A stretch of 17,205 nucleotides of DNA from an uncultured Clostridia bacterium (GTDB lineage: Bacteria > Bacillota > Clostridia > Oscillospirales > Oscillospiraceae), in NCBI GenBank assembly GCA_945927915.1, contig CAMEMX010000008.1, positions 1-17,205 of the forward strand, given 5' to 3'. The translations under genes were made by a program, and so were the position numbers. The notes under the pieces are model-generated. The model did not search any database, was not told where the DNA came from, and was given only the letters and a program-made list of their open reading frames with translations. Shown piece after piece: positions 1 to 6,461 of the stretch (the first letter of the stretch is position 1; the number at the start of each line of letters is the position of its first letter).

Positions 1-12
1 AAGAAAGTCCAA

Positions 13-312
13 ATGTTTAGCGAACGGCAAATGGGCATTGTTGTCGAAAAAGAACCCGATGTTGTTTGTGTGTATGGTACGGATGCAAATTATCATATTC
101 TATGTGCCGTGCCTCTCTGCCATCCGAAATTTTTGAAGGGTGCGGAATATATAATCGAATTTGACGAGAAAGAGCGTGCCAAGATATGCGTTGGCGAACT
201 GCAAATCGTTATTGACTTTGCTGAGAAAAAATGTGCAAATAATAAAGCTCTCAAGTGCTATGGCTCCGATGATTGGGGACAGGATGTCCAGGTTGAATGG
301 AGCGAAGTTTAA
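13..312 (+). CDS. Small hypothetical protein, possibly the C-terminal part of a longer gene
   Basis: This 99-residue reading frame ends in TAA at 310-312. The frame is also open through positions 1-12, and only a weak purine-rich stretch (AAGAAAG) precedes the ATG, so the true start may lie outside the window. The product is soluble-looking and acidic, with no signal peptide or membrane segment and several cysteines (for example in VCVYG and KCYGSDDWG). I do not recognise the family. It is visibly more AT-rich than the rest of the window, and its codon use differs from the GC-rich genes downstream, which could mean recent acquisition. A palindromic repeat element begins 2 bases after its stop codon. 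Confidence 0.5.
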   Translation: MFSERQMGIVVEKEPDVVCVYGTDANYHILCAVPLCHPKFLKGAEYIIEFDEKERAKICVGELQIVIDFAEKKCANNKALKCYGSDDWGQDVQVEWSEV

Positions 313-314
313 TC

Positions 315-372
315 CTAAGGAAGCTCTGAATAGATCCGCCGGCCGCTCTTGCAGATTTATTCAGAGCTTCCC
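315..372. repeat. Short copy of a MITE-like palindromic repeat (copy 1)
   Basis: A perfect 14-bp inverted repeat, GGAAGCTCTGAATA at 319-332 and its complement at 358-371, encloses about 25 bases, and pairing continues imperfectly inward. Both ends recur around 13108-13272. The right 29 bases (344-372) match 13244-13272 at 26 of 29 positions. The left 25 bases (315-339) match 13108-13132 at about 21 of 25. Copy 1 therefore looks like a miniature of copy 2 lacking its middle of roughly 100 bp. No target-site duplication is evident. As RNA it would fold into a strong hairpin just after a stop codon, but no T-tract follows. Confidence 0.75.
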
Positions 373-427
373 TTGCTTTCATAATCGGCTGAAGTATGAG
401 AACCATAGAAGGAGTGACGAGACAGCC

Positions 428-1324
428 ATGCAAATCCAGGACTTTTTCATCAAGGGCGACATGAAGGGCGCCATCGCGTATATGCGTGAGCACGAGGAAT
501 TCCGGGAGATCCTCCCGGCGTACATCGCTGTTTTTGAAAACTGCGAATACCGCACCTATGACGTACCGGAGGCGCTCAACCGGATACTGCTGCAATATCA
601 GGTGTATTATCGGGATGTCTTTTATTGCGGACTGCCGGAGCCGGAGGCCGCAGACAAGCTGCTGACCCGGTTAAGAGCCCTGCTGGATATGCCGGATGCA
701 GAGGAAACGCTCCTGGCGGAGCAGCTTCGCGCGACGTTTGAAGCGAAGGGCTATCATGCGCTTTTCGGTAAAACGCAGGGCTATTTCGGCCCCTACGTCT
801 GGAAGGATACCGTGCCCACCGTATACAGCGTCGAGCTGCCGTGCGGAACGGCAGAGTATACCGTCAATATTCTGAAGGGCTTTGTATTCCGCAGTTGGAT
901 GGATTATCTGACCTTCGGAAGGTTCGGGACCGGCGGCTGGGCCTCGCCCGACGGCACGATCAACTGCATCGAGCAGGCCTATGATTTTAGCAGTGAACGC
1001 TTTCTCGTTTCTCTTCTGAAGCACGAAGCGCAGCATACCGTAGATATGAAGCAATTTCCGGGGATTACCCCTGCGGAGCTGGAATACCGCGCGAAGCTTG
1101 TGGAATTGATTTATTGCAATGACGTCCACCTGCTGCAAAAGTTTTTGGCGGAAGCGGTCGAAGGTAAACCGCACGACAGTCATGCGGTCGCTTCGGCAAG
1201 GGTCAAGCGCGAGTTTGCGGATACGGATCAAACGGAGCTTTCCGCCATCCAGGCGCGGGCGCGGGAGCTTTTTCAAGAGCATTGCAAAGAAATGTCCGAA
1301 AAATACTGCGACGAGCAGCGCTGA
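428..1324 (+). CDS. Putative zinc metallopeptidase-like protein with an HExxH motif
   Basis: The ATG at 428 is chosen because AAGGAG lies about 13 bases upstream. The frame is open from 161, but starting there would overlap the previous gene and run through the repeat element. The product is 298 residues with no signal peptide or membrane segment, so it is probably cytoplasmic. Residues 199-203 read HEAQH, matching the HExxH zinc-binding and catalytic motif. Glutamates at about 217, 219 and 226 are candidates for a third ligand. Around the motif, ERFLVSLLKHEAQHTVDM is compatible with the active-site helix of gluzincin-type peptidases. I cannot assign a named family, and activity is inferred from the motif alone. 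The gene appears monocistronic, with the nearest clear terminator about 190 bp downstream. Confidence 0.65.
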   Translation: MQIQDFFIKGDMKGAIAYMREHEEFREILPAYIAVFENCEYRTYDVPEALNRILLQYQVYYRDVFYCGLPEPEAADKLLTRLRALLDMPDAEETLLAEQLRATFEAKGYHALFGKTQGYFGPYVWKDTVPTVYSVELPCGTAEYTVNILKGFVFRSWMDYLTFGRFGTGGWASPDGTINCIEQAYDFSSERFLVSLLKHEAQHTVDMKQFPGITPAELEYRAKLVELIYCNDVHLLQKFLAEAVEGKPHDSHAVASARVKREFADTDQTELSAIQARARELFQEHCKEMSEKYCDEQR

Positions 1325-1397
1325 CAGCTCCTGCCCGACGGGAACTGCGGTATCGAAATTCGATCTTTATTCATTTTGCTAAGTAATAATACAAAAT

Positions 1398-1417
1398 GGC
1401 AGGATATCGATCCTGCC
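1398..1417 (+). other. Perfect 8-bp hairpin in the non-coding region
   Basis: GGCAGGAT (1398-1405) pairs with ATCCTGCC (1410-1417) around a four-base loop. No T-tract follows, so it is not a terminator by itself. A second compact stem, CCGGCG-CTG-CGCCGG, follows at about 1425-1439. Together with the terminator at 1516-1554 these make 1398-1554 a highly structured stretch. Confidence 0.5.
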
Positions 1418-1515
1418 TGACTTGCCGGCGCTGCGCCGGGCGGGGGAGACTCTGCCGGGCAGCGAGGCATCATTCTTTCGCACAGCAAGCATTGACGAGG
1501 CGCTGCGGCGGTACG

Positions 1516-1554
1516 ATCCCTGTGGGAGAAGCAATCTCCCGCGGGGATTTTTTT
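1516..1554 (+). terminator. Intrinsic (rho-independent) terminator
   Basis: A 14-bp stem runs from 1516-1529 to 1535-1548 with a five-base AGCAA loop. It contains two G-U wobbles and no mismatch, and seven T residues follow (1548-1554). It would end plus-strand transcription from the HExxH gene, or from any short RNA starting within 1325-1515. It also insulates the nucleoside operon downstream. Confidence 0.8.
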
Positions 1555-1773
1555 GCTTTCGAAAAAGGTATAACCGCAAAAAACAAACAAGGCAAACAAG
1601 TTTGCCGGGCGGATCACCAGCCCTTGGCGCGATGACTTTGGCACTATTCATAGAAATGGCGGCGCCGGTTTGTGGAAAGTGCCTGATTTTTCGCGGAGGT
1701 TTTTCCAGCGGAAGCAAAAATTTCCTTTCCGTTCAATTACTTGTTTGTCTTGTTGCAAAACGTCAAAAAGCGG
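1555..1773. other. Non-coding stretch with no convincing gene
   Basis: This part of the 570-bp gap between the HExxH gene and the amidohydrolase is AT-richer, with several A and T runs. Short frames cross it on both strands, but none has a good ribosome binding site or a recognisable product. I see no purine-riboswitch core, tRNA or further terminator here. Confidence 0.5.
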
Positions 1774-1802
1774 TTTACTTTTTTCGAAAAAACTGGTAAA
1801 TT
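1774..1802 (+). promoter_or_regulatory. Candidate sigma-A promoter with an overlapping dyad (possible operator)
   Basis: TTTACT (1774-1779) and TAAATT (1797-1802) are 17 bases apart, each matching four of six consensus positions. The spacer holds a perfect 14-bp palindrome, TTTTTTCGAAAAAA (1779-1792). It is flanked by TTTAC (1774-1778) and GTAAA (1796-1800), which form an additional offset dyad. A repressor bound here would cover both promoter elements. The promoter is about 95 bases before the amidohydrolase start. The GntR protein encoded in the operon is a natural candidate ligand, but that is inference. Confidence 0.4.
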
Positions 1803-1812
1803 TGATATGTGG

Positions 1813-1847
1813 CCGGTGATAGATAAGCGGCCGTATGTTTTCACCGG
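1813..1847 (+). promoter_or_regulatory. Leader hairpin in the operon 5' untranslated region
   Basis: CCGGTGA (1813-1819) and TCACCGG (1841-1847) are perfect complements separated by 21 bases, just downstream of the candidate promoter. This may be a leader RNA stem or simply a DNA inverted repeat. It does not match any riboswitch consensus I know. Confidence 0.3.
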
Positions 1848-1850
1848 GCT

Positions 1851-1881
1851 TGTCACATGTGTTACATGAGTCTGTAACAGG
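1851..1881 (+). promoter_or_regulatory. Iterated TGTnAC motif next to the ribosome binding site
   Basis: TGTCACATG (1851-1859) is followed directly by TGTTACATG (1860-1868), and after four bases by TGTAACAGG (1873-1881). The first two units are a tandem repeat with one difference. TGTTAC (1860-1865) and GTAACA (1874-1879) also form an inverted repeat abutting the AGGAGG ribosome binding site. Either a regulator-binding array or a small translation-modulating hairpin would fit. Confidence 0.35.
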
Positions 1882-1894
1882 AGGGATGTTTCAT

Positions 1895-3217
1895 TTGAAA
1901 AAGTATCTGATCCGAAATTGCGAGATAGCAAATTTCGACACCATGACGACTTCGACCGGAGAGATACTGGTAGAAGGCGAGCGCATTCAAAAGATCGCGC
2001 CGAAGATCGACGCCCCGGAGGGCTGCGAGATCATTGACGCTGCGGGCATGCTTGCCATGCCGTCGTTCGCTGACTGCCACACGCATCTGGCGCAGTCTGT
2101 CCTGAAAGGACCCATGGATGATTATCCAATTACGACATGGTTGGTTCGCCTGTTCGGGATCGAAGCGATCATGACGCCGGAGGAAACCTATTATTCCTGC
2201 CTGCTGGGCTGCCTGACCGCGCTGCGCTGCGGCACGACGGTGCTCAACGAGATGACCGGCTGGGAGGCGCTGGATGAGACGATCCACGCCGTCCGCGACA
2301 GCAAGCTCCGCGCGACCATTGGCATCAGCACCACGGATGTGCCCGAAAATGAGGCAACGCCGATTTTGTCCGTTGACGAGGCGCTGCGCCGCTCCGAGGG
2401 CGTTTACCGGAAGGTGCACAACCTTGACGGGCGGATGAAAGCCTCGGTCGCCCCTGCGGGCCTGCCCGCCGTCTCGGGACGGATGGCGCAGGAGCTGAAA
2501 AAGTTTGCCAACGAGCACGGTCTTGTGTACCACACCCATCTGGGCGAGGGAAAGATGGAGACGCGCAACGTCGCCAAAGCCTACGGCCTCGGCGGTGAGG
2601 CGGAGGCGCTGGCGCAGCTCGGCATTCTGGATAAAAATACGCTGCTCGCGCACAGCATCTGGCTGAGTGACCACGAGCTGGACATTATCGCACAAAGCGG
2701 CGCAAACCCGGTGCATTGCCCGTGCACCAATCTGAAGATCAGCGACGGCATCCCGCGCATCGCGGAGATGGTCAAGCGCGGCATCAACGTCACCATCGGC
2801 TGCGACGGCGAAGCCTCCAGCTCCAACCGCGATATGATCCGTGAGGCGAGAATGGCTGCCTACCTGCAAAAGGGTCTGACGCTCGATCCCACCGTCCTCG
2901 ACGCGGGAACGGTCTACAAGATGATGACCATTAACGGTATACGCACGCTGGGCTATGAGGATCTGGGTGAGCTGAAGGAGGGCAACCTTGCCGACTTTAT
3001 CCTGGTCGACATGGACCATGACATCGCGCTCATCAACCCGGATTACAAGCTCAACAACTTCCTCTACGCCGGCGACGGCAGGAACGTGGACACCGTCTTC
3101 CTCAACGGCGAGATCCTCCTGCGTCACGGACGCTTCACCTTCATCGACGAGGAAGAAGTTCTGGCAAAGGCAACGCCCGTGATCCGCGGCCTGAATCGGA
3201 AGATCATGAATTTATAA
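1895..3217 (+). CDS. Amidohydrolase, nucleoside/SAH/MTA deaminase-like (TrzN/ATZ superfamily)
   Basis: This is a metal-dependent hydrolase of the amidohydrolase superfamily, 440 residues, predicted to deaminate a purine, adenosine-type nucleoside or related amino-heterocycle in the cytoplasm. The TTG at 1895 is preferred because AGGAGGG (1879-1885) sits 9 bases before it. The in-frame ATG at 1886 directly abuts that sequence, and the frame's earlier ATG at 1835 lacks one. Visible metal-site motifs are H62-T-H64 in DCHTHLAQ, H213-T-H215 with E218 in YHTHLGE, H253 in LLAHS, and D304 in GCDGEASSSN. This HTH/HxH/H/D pattern and the length fit the S-adenosylhomocysteine, MTA and 5'-deoxyadenosine deaminase group. 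Guanine or triazine hydrolases share much of it, so the substrate is inferred from neighbours. It is the first gene of the operon, 10 bases before a phosphorylase. Confidence 0.85.
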   Translation: MKKYLIRNCEIANFDTMTTSTGEILVEGERIQKIAPKIDAPEGCEIIDAAGMLAMPSFADCHTHLAQSVLKGPMDDYPITTWLVRLFGIEAIMTPEETYYSCLLGCLTALRCGTTVLNEMTGWEALDETIHAVRDSKLRATIGISTTDVPENEATPILSVDEALRRSEGVYRKVHNLDGRMKASVAPAGLPAVSGRMAQELKKFANEHGLVYHTHLGEGKMETRNVAKAYGLGGEAEALAQLGILDKNTLLAHSIWLSDHELDIIAQSGANPVHCPCTNLKISDGIPRIAEMVKRGINVTIGCDGEASSSNRDMIREARMAAYLQKGLTLDPTVLDAGTVYKMMTINGIRTLGYEDLGELKEGNLADFILVDMDHDIALINPDYKLNNFLYAGDGRNVDTVFLNGEILLRHGRFTFIDEEEVLAKATPVIRGLNRKIMNL

Positions 3218-3227
3218 GGAGATAGCT

Positions 3228-4055
3228 ATGGAATTCATCAGCAAGAAGTTTACGGATAAGAACGGAAAAATGTTCCATACCGGCGTCGGAGAAGGAGAGC
3301 TTGCCCCCTCCGTGCTGATGCCCGGCGACCCCGCCCGCAGCAAGATCATTTCCGGCTGCTTCAAGGACGCCAGGTTTGTCAGCTCCCGCCGGACCTATAC
3401 GACCTACACCGGCGTGACGCCGAATACCGATGTGCCGATCTCTGTCGTGTCCTCCGGCATGGGTCCGCTCTCCGTCAGCACCGTTGCCGAGGAGCTGAAG
3501 CACGTCGGCCTGAAAAACCTCATCCGCGTCGGTACGGGCGCCGCCCTGCTGACGGACTATGAGCCGGGCCGCATCATCATCGCCACCGGCTGCGTCCGCG
3601 GCGACGGCTGCTCCTATGAATACGCGCCGCCGGAATTCCCCGCCATTGCAGACCCCTATGTGGTCAAGGCGCTGGTCATGGCCTGCCATGAATTCGGGGA
3701 AGATCCGATCGTCGGCCTGTACCGCGCCCACGATTCTTACTACCGCGAGACCTCCACGGCGATGATCTCTACCTACGAGCGCATGAAGCCGTGGGTAGAC
3801 GCGGGCGTCAAGATGGTCGAGAACGAGAGCGCCCTGCTGTTCACGCTGGCGCACCGCCTGGGCATTCGCGCCGGCTCCATCTGCGTCTCCCACACCAGCA
3901 TGGTCGAGGGCACGCCCTACTACGTCGGCCCGGACTCGCAGGAAGCCTATCCCTGGGCGTTTGAGCCGGACTTCATGGCAAAGCGCATCCTGCAATGCAG
4001 CAAGATCGCGACCCGCGCCGTGGAGATCCTCGACGAACTGCTGAAAGAGATCTGA
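3228..4055 (+). CDS. Nucleoside phosphorylase family protein, paralogue 1 (uridine phosphorylase-like)
   Basis: At 275 residues it has the size of the PNP/uridine phosphorylase family, which splits a nucleoside with phosphate into base and pentose-1-phosphate. AAGGAG precedes the ATG. Family features seen are His17, the phosphate loop PGDPAR (32-37, Arg37), Arg55 in RRTYTTYTG, and Arg100 with Thr103 in RVGTG. The ribose motif reads E198-N199-E200-S in place of the usual EMES. The loop that carries Gln166 and Arg168 in E. coli uridine phosphorylase is replaced by HDSYYRETST, so uridine specificity is doubtful. Near the base site it has VSHTS, where uridine phosphorylase has VNRT and DeoD has VSDH. 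The phosphate site looks intact, so phosphorolysis is plausible. The family call is strong and the substrate unknown. Confidence 0.85.
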   Translation: MEFISKKFTDKNGKMFHTGVGEGELAPSVLMPGDPARSKIISGCFKDARFVSSRRTYTTYTGVTPNTDVPISVVSSGMGPLSVSTVAEELKHVGLKNLIRVGTGAALLTDYEPGRIIIATGCVRGDGCSYEYAPPEFPAIADPYVVKALVMACHEFGEDPIVGLYRAHDSYYRETSTAMISTYERMKPWVDAGVKMVENESALLFTLAHRLGIRAGSICVSHTSMVEGTPYYVGPDSQEAYPWAFEPDFMAKRILQCSKIATRAVEILDELLKEI

Positions 4056-4065
4056 GGAGGTAACA

Positions 4066-4851
4066 ATGGATAATCTGAGAAATAATTTTGACAGCGTTCC
4101 CCAGTTTGAGGACGGGAACAAGGTACATCACCTCTATCTGGATGAGTCCCAGATCGCTCCCGGCTGCATCCTGACCTCCAATCTGGAGCGCACCAAGGTG
4201 ATCGCGGACACCTTCGACAAGGCGGAATACATCGGCCAGCACAGAGAATACATCACCTACACCGGCGAAAAGCACGGCGTTCCCATGAGCGTGATGTCCT
4301 GCGGCAACGGCTGTATGCCGATGGAGATCGCGGTGGAGGAGCTGCGCCACATCAAGTGCAACAAGATCATCAAGGTCGGCACCTGCTCGGCCATCCAGCC
4401 CGACATCAAGCCCGGCACGCTGATCATCCCGACGGGCGCCTGCCGCTGCGAGGGCGCGACGCTGGAATACCTGAACCTGCAATACCCCGCCGTGGCCGAT
4501 CTGGACGCCTTCTTCGCGCTGACCGAGAGCGCAAAGGAGGTCAGCGCAGCGGTTGCAACGGGTATCGTTCGCACGCATGACGCGCTGTTCCTCGAATCCG
4601 TCTTTGCCCACGACGGCGTCGCCGAGCGCATCCGCCCGTGGCAGGAGCTGGGCGTGCTCGCAACGGACAACGAGGTGGCGACCATGTACACCGTAGGCTC
4701 TATCCTGCAGATGAAGACCGGCGCGGTTCTGGTCGCGGTCAACAATCTCGCCACCGGTGAGAGCATTGACTTTGAGACGCAATACGATAAGCTCATCGCT
4801 GACGCCATCGAGGTCGGAACTCGGGCGCTGGCGAAGCTCATCCGAGGGTAA
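4066..4851 (+). CDS. Divergent nucleoside phosphorylase-fold protein, paralogue 2, phosphate motif altered
   Basis: This 261-residue family member starts 10 bases after paralogue 1, with AGGAGGT overlapping the preceding stop region. The fold-level features remain: His22, Arg60 in QHREYITYTG, GTLIIPTGACR, and Glu203 in the ribose motif. The key phosphate loop is changed, because residues 37-40 read TSNL where paralogues 1 and 3 have PGDP, although Arg42 is kept. The usual RxGT arginine is Lys103 (KVGT). The ribose motif is D201-N202-E203-V, the least canonical of the three. It may be a hydrolase-like enzyme, a phosphorylase with weak or different acceptor use, or a partner subunit in a mixed oligomer with paralogue 1 or 3. 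The reading frame is intact and well translated, so it is not an obvious pseudogene. Confidence 0.8.
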   Translation: MDNLRNNFDSVPQFEDGNKVHHLYLDESQIAPGCILTSNLERTKVIADTFDKAEYIGQHREYITYTGEKHGVPMSVMSCGNGCMPMEIAVEELRHIKCNKIIKVGTCSAIQPDIKPGTLIIPTGACRCEGATLEYLNLQYPAVADLDAFFALTESAKEVSAAVATGIVRTHDALFLESVFAHDGVAERIRPWQELGVLATDNEVATMYTVGSILQMKTGAVLVAVNNLATGESIDFETQYDKLIADAIEVGTRALAKLIRG

Positions 4852-4856
4852 GAAAA

Positions 4857-5636
4857 ATGAGAGACCCGGCGGCGGCTTTTCTTGATCCCGTGGTTGCCGA
4901 TTCCCTGCGGATCACAACGATCGACAAAGGAACCAACGTATATATTGAGATCTATCGGCGTCTGCGCCGCCTGATCGAAAGCGGCGTGCTGAAATCCGGC
5001 GACCCCTTGCCCAGTGAGTCCGCGCTGTCGTCCATCATGTGCGTCGGACGCACCTCCCTGCGCACGGCCCTGTCGATCCTCTATGAGGACGGCTACATCG
5101 AGACCGTCCGCGGGAAGGGAAGCTGCGTAACGGGGGCAAGCCGCAAAGAAAAATACAGGCGGACCTTTCCTGCTGAAATTCTTCTGCCGCCAGAGCGTAT
5201 CGCCCTCGTGGGAGAGCTTGGCGTCAAACAGGGAGCCGTCGACATCGTCAGAGGCGACGGCTTCCTGATCGACAAGCTCTCACCCGCGCCGGGACATGAG
5301 ATCGTACAGCTTCAGCAGATCTATACGCTCAATGACAAGCCGGCGGTGCTCTCCTTTTACTACTTCGTCGACAACCTGTTCCCCATGGATCCGTCTGACG
5401 GCCCGGAGGAGCTCTATCACGCGCTGGCGGCGGAGCTGCAGGCGAAAACGATGACGGCAGAGTATGAGTGCCTGCCCATCCGGACGACGAATCCGTCGGG
5501 GCTGCACCTGATGCTTCCCCGCGGCATTCAGACGCTGGTCACGACACGCTATATCGGCACCGGAGGCGTCATCGCCTTCTGCAAGGACTATTACAACAAC
5601 GAGGTCATGCGCTTCCGGTTCGCAATGAGAAAATAA
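4857..5636 (+). CDS. GntR-family transcriptional regulator, HutC-type (UTRA domain)
   Basis: A 259-residue regulator. An N-terminal winged helix-turn-helix (about residues 27-95) contains PLPSESAL, VGRTSLRTAL and the wing RGKGSCV, all hallmarks of GntR proteins. The C-terminal part (about 110-255) resembles the UTRA effector domain of the HutC subgroup, with IYTLNDKPAVLSFYYF and the closing YYNNEVMRFRFAM. It lies between phosphorylase paralogues 2 and 3, starting 5 bases after the former, with GAGGG about 8 bases upstream of the ATG. Such regulators commonly control their own operon and respond to a pathway metabolite. Here that would be a nucleoside, base or pentose phosphate, which is inferred. 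The first 25 or so residues before the DNA-binding domain are longer than usual, so a later start is possible. Confidence 0.9.
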   Translation: MRDPAAAFLDPVVADSLRITTIDKGTNVYIEIYRRLRRLIESGVLKSGDPLPSESALSSIMCVGRTSLRTALSILYEDGYIETVRGKGSCVTGASRKEKYRRTFPAEILLPPERIALVGELGVKQGAVDIVRGDGFLIDKLSPAPGHEIVQLQQIYTLNDKPAVLSFYYFVDNLFPMDPSDGPEELYHALAAELQAKTMTAEYECLPIRTTNPSGLHLMLPRGIQTLVTTRYIGTGGVIAFCKDYYNNEVMRFRFAMRK

Positions 5637-5657
5637 CAAATACGGAGGAAATCCATT

Positions 5658-6458
5658 ATGAAATACCAGTCCACCCGGTTGGAGAACCCGCAGGGTAAGC
5701 TCTGGCATATCGGTGTCAACGAGAGTGACATCGGCAAGCATGTGATCCTTCCGGGAGATCCCGCCCGCTGCGAAATGGTGGCCGCATATTTTGACACGGC
5801 GGAATGCAAGGGCGTTTCCCGCGGCAACCCCACCTACACGGGAAAATACCACGACGTTGACGTTTCCGTCATGTCCACCGGCATGGGCGGCATGGCCGTG
5901 GCTGTCTGCGTCGAGGAGCTGAAGCACATCGGCGCAAAAACGCTGATCCGCATGGGAACCAGCGGCAGCCTGCAGCGGGACATCCCGTCCGGCTCTTTCG
6001 TGATCGCCACCGGCGCCGTGCGCGGCGAGGGCGCATCGAAGCAGTACATCCCGGCGGAGTATCCCGCCATCGCGGACATCGACGTGGTCTGCGCTCTGCG
6101 TGACGCCTGCCACGAGTTCGGCGTGGAGCCCTATCTCGGCATCGTCCGCAGCCATGACGCGTTTTATCTGGAAAGTCCCGGCGCCCATGAGGGCTGGGAG
6201 GAGCGCATCAAGCCCTGGACGGACGCCAACGTTCTGACCATCGAGAACGAAAGCGCCACGCTGTTTACGCTCGGCTCCCTGCTGCGCGGCCTGCGCACCG
6301 GCACCATCCTGCTCACCGGCCCGAATCTCTATGAGGCCCACGGCGCCATGGGCACCATGAACGACCCGGATTATCCCAACAAGGTCAAGCTGCTCACCAA
6401 GATCACGCTCCGTGCGATCGAGATGATCGACAAGCTGCCTGATCTTCCGACGAGGTGA
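5658..6458 (+). CDS. Nucleoside phosphorylase family protein, paralogue 3
   Basis: The 266-residue product is closer to paralogue 1 than to 2. A good ribosome binding site (GGAGGAAATCCATT before ATG) supports the start. It retains His17, PGDPAR (32-37), Arg55 and R98-M-G-T101, so the phosphate site looks complete. The ribose motif is E196-N197-E198-S-A-T, with Asn where E. coli uridine phosphorylase has Met197. The segment SHDAFYLESPGAHEGWEER replaces the uracil-binding Gln/Arg loop. The late base-site region reads LTGPNLYEAHG, which differs from both paralogues 1 and 2. A catalytic phosphorylase on a nucleoside other than uridine is the best reading. It is followed after 3 bases by the membrane protein gene, so the two are probably translationally coupled. 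Confidence 0.85.
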   Translation: MKYQSTRLENPQGKLWHIGVNESDIGKHVILPGDPARCEMVAAYFDTAECKGVSRGNPTYTGKYHDVDVSVMSTGMGGMAVAVCVEELKHIGAKTLIRMGTSGSLQRDIPSGSFVIATGAVRGEGASKQYIPAEYPAIADIDVVCALRDACHEFGVEPYLGIVRSHDAFYLESPGAHEGWEERIKPWTDANVLTIENESATLFTLGSLLRGLRTGTILLTGPNLYEAHGAMGTMNDPDYPNKVKLLTKITLRAIEMIDKLPDLPTR

Positions 6459-6461
6459 TCC

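Noticed and set aside
161..427. N-terminal extension of the HExxH protein from an upstream ATG at 161
   Set aside because: It would overlap the preceding gene in another frame and translate through the repeat element. The ATG at 428 has a purine-rich AAGGAG upstream.
1555..1894. Purine or preQ1 riboswitch in front of the nucleoside operon
   Set aside because: I looked for the conserved guanine/adenine aptamer core and for a terminator or antiterminator pair. Only a 7-bp leader stem and short repeats are present, with no match to the consensus.
1862..3127. 421-codon minus-strand frame opposite the amidohydrolase
   Set aside because: The amidohydrolase metal-site motifs are on the plus strand. 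The minus product has no recognisable features.
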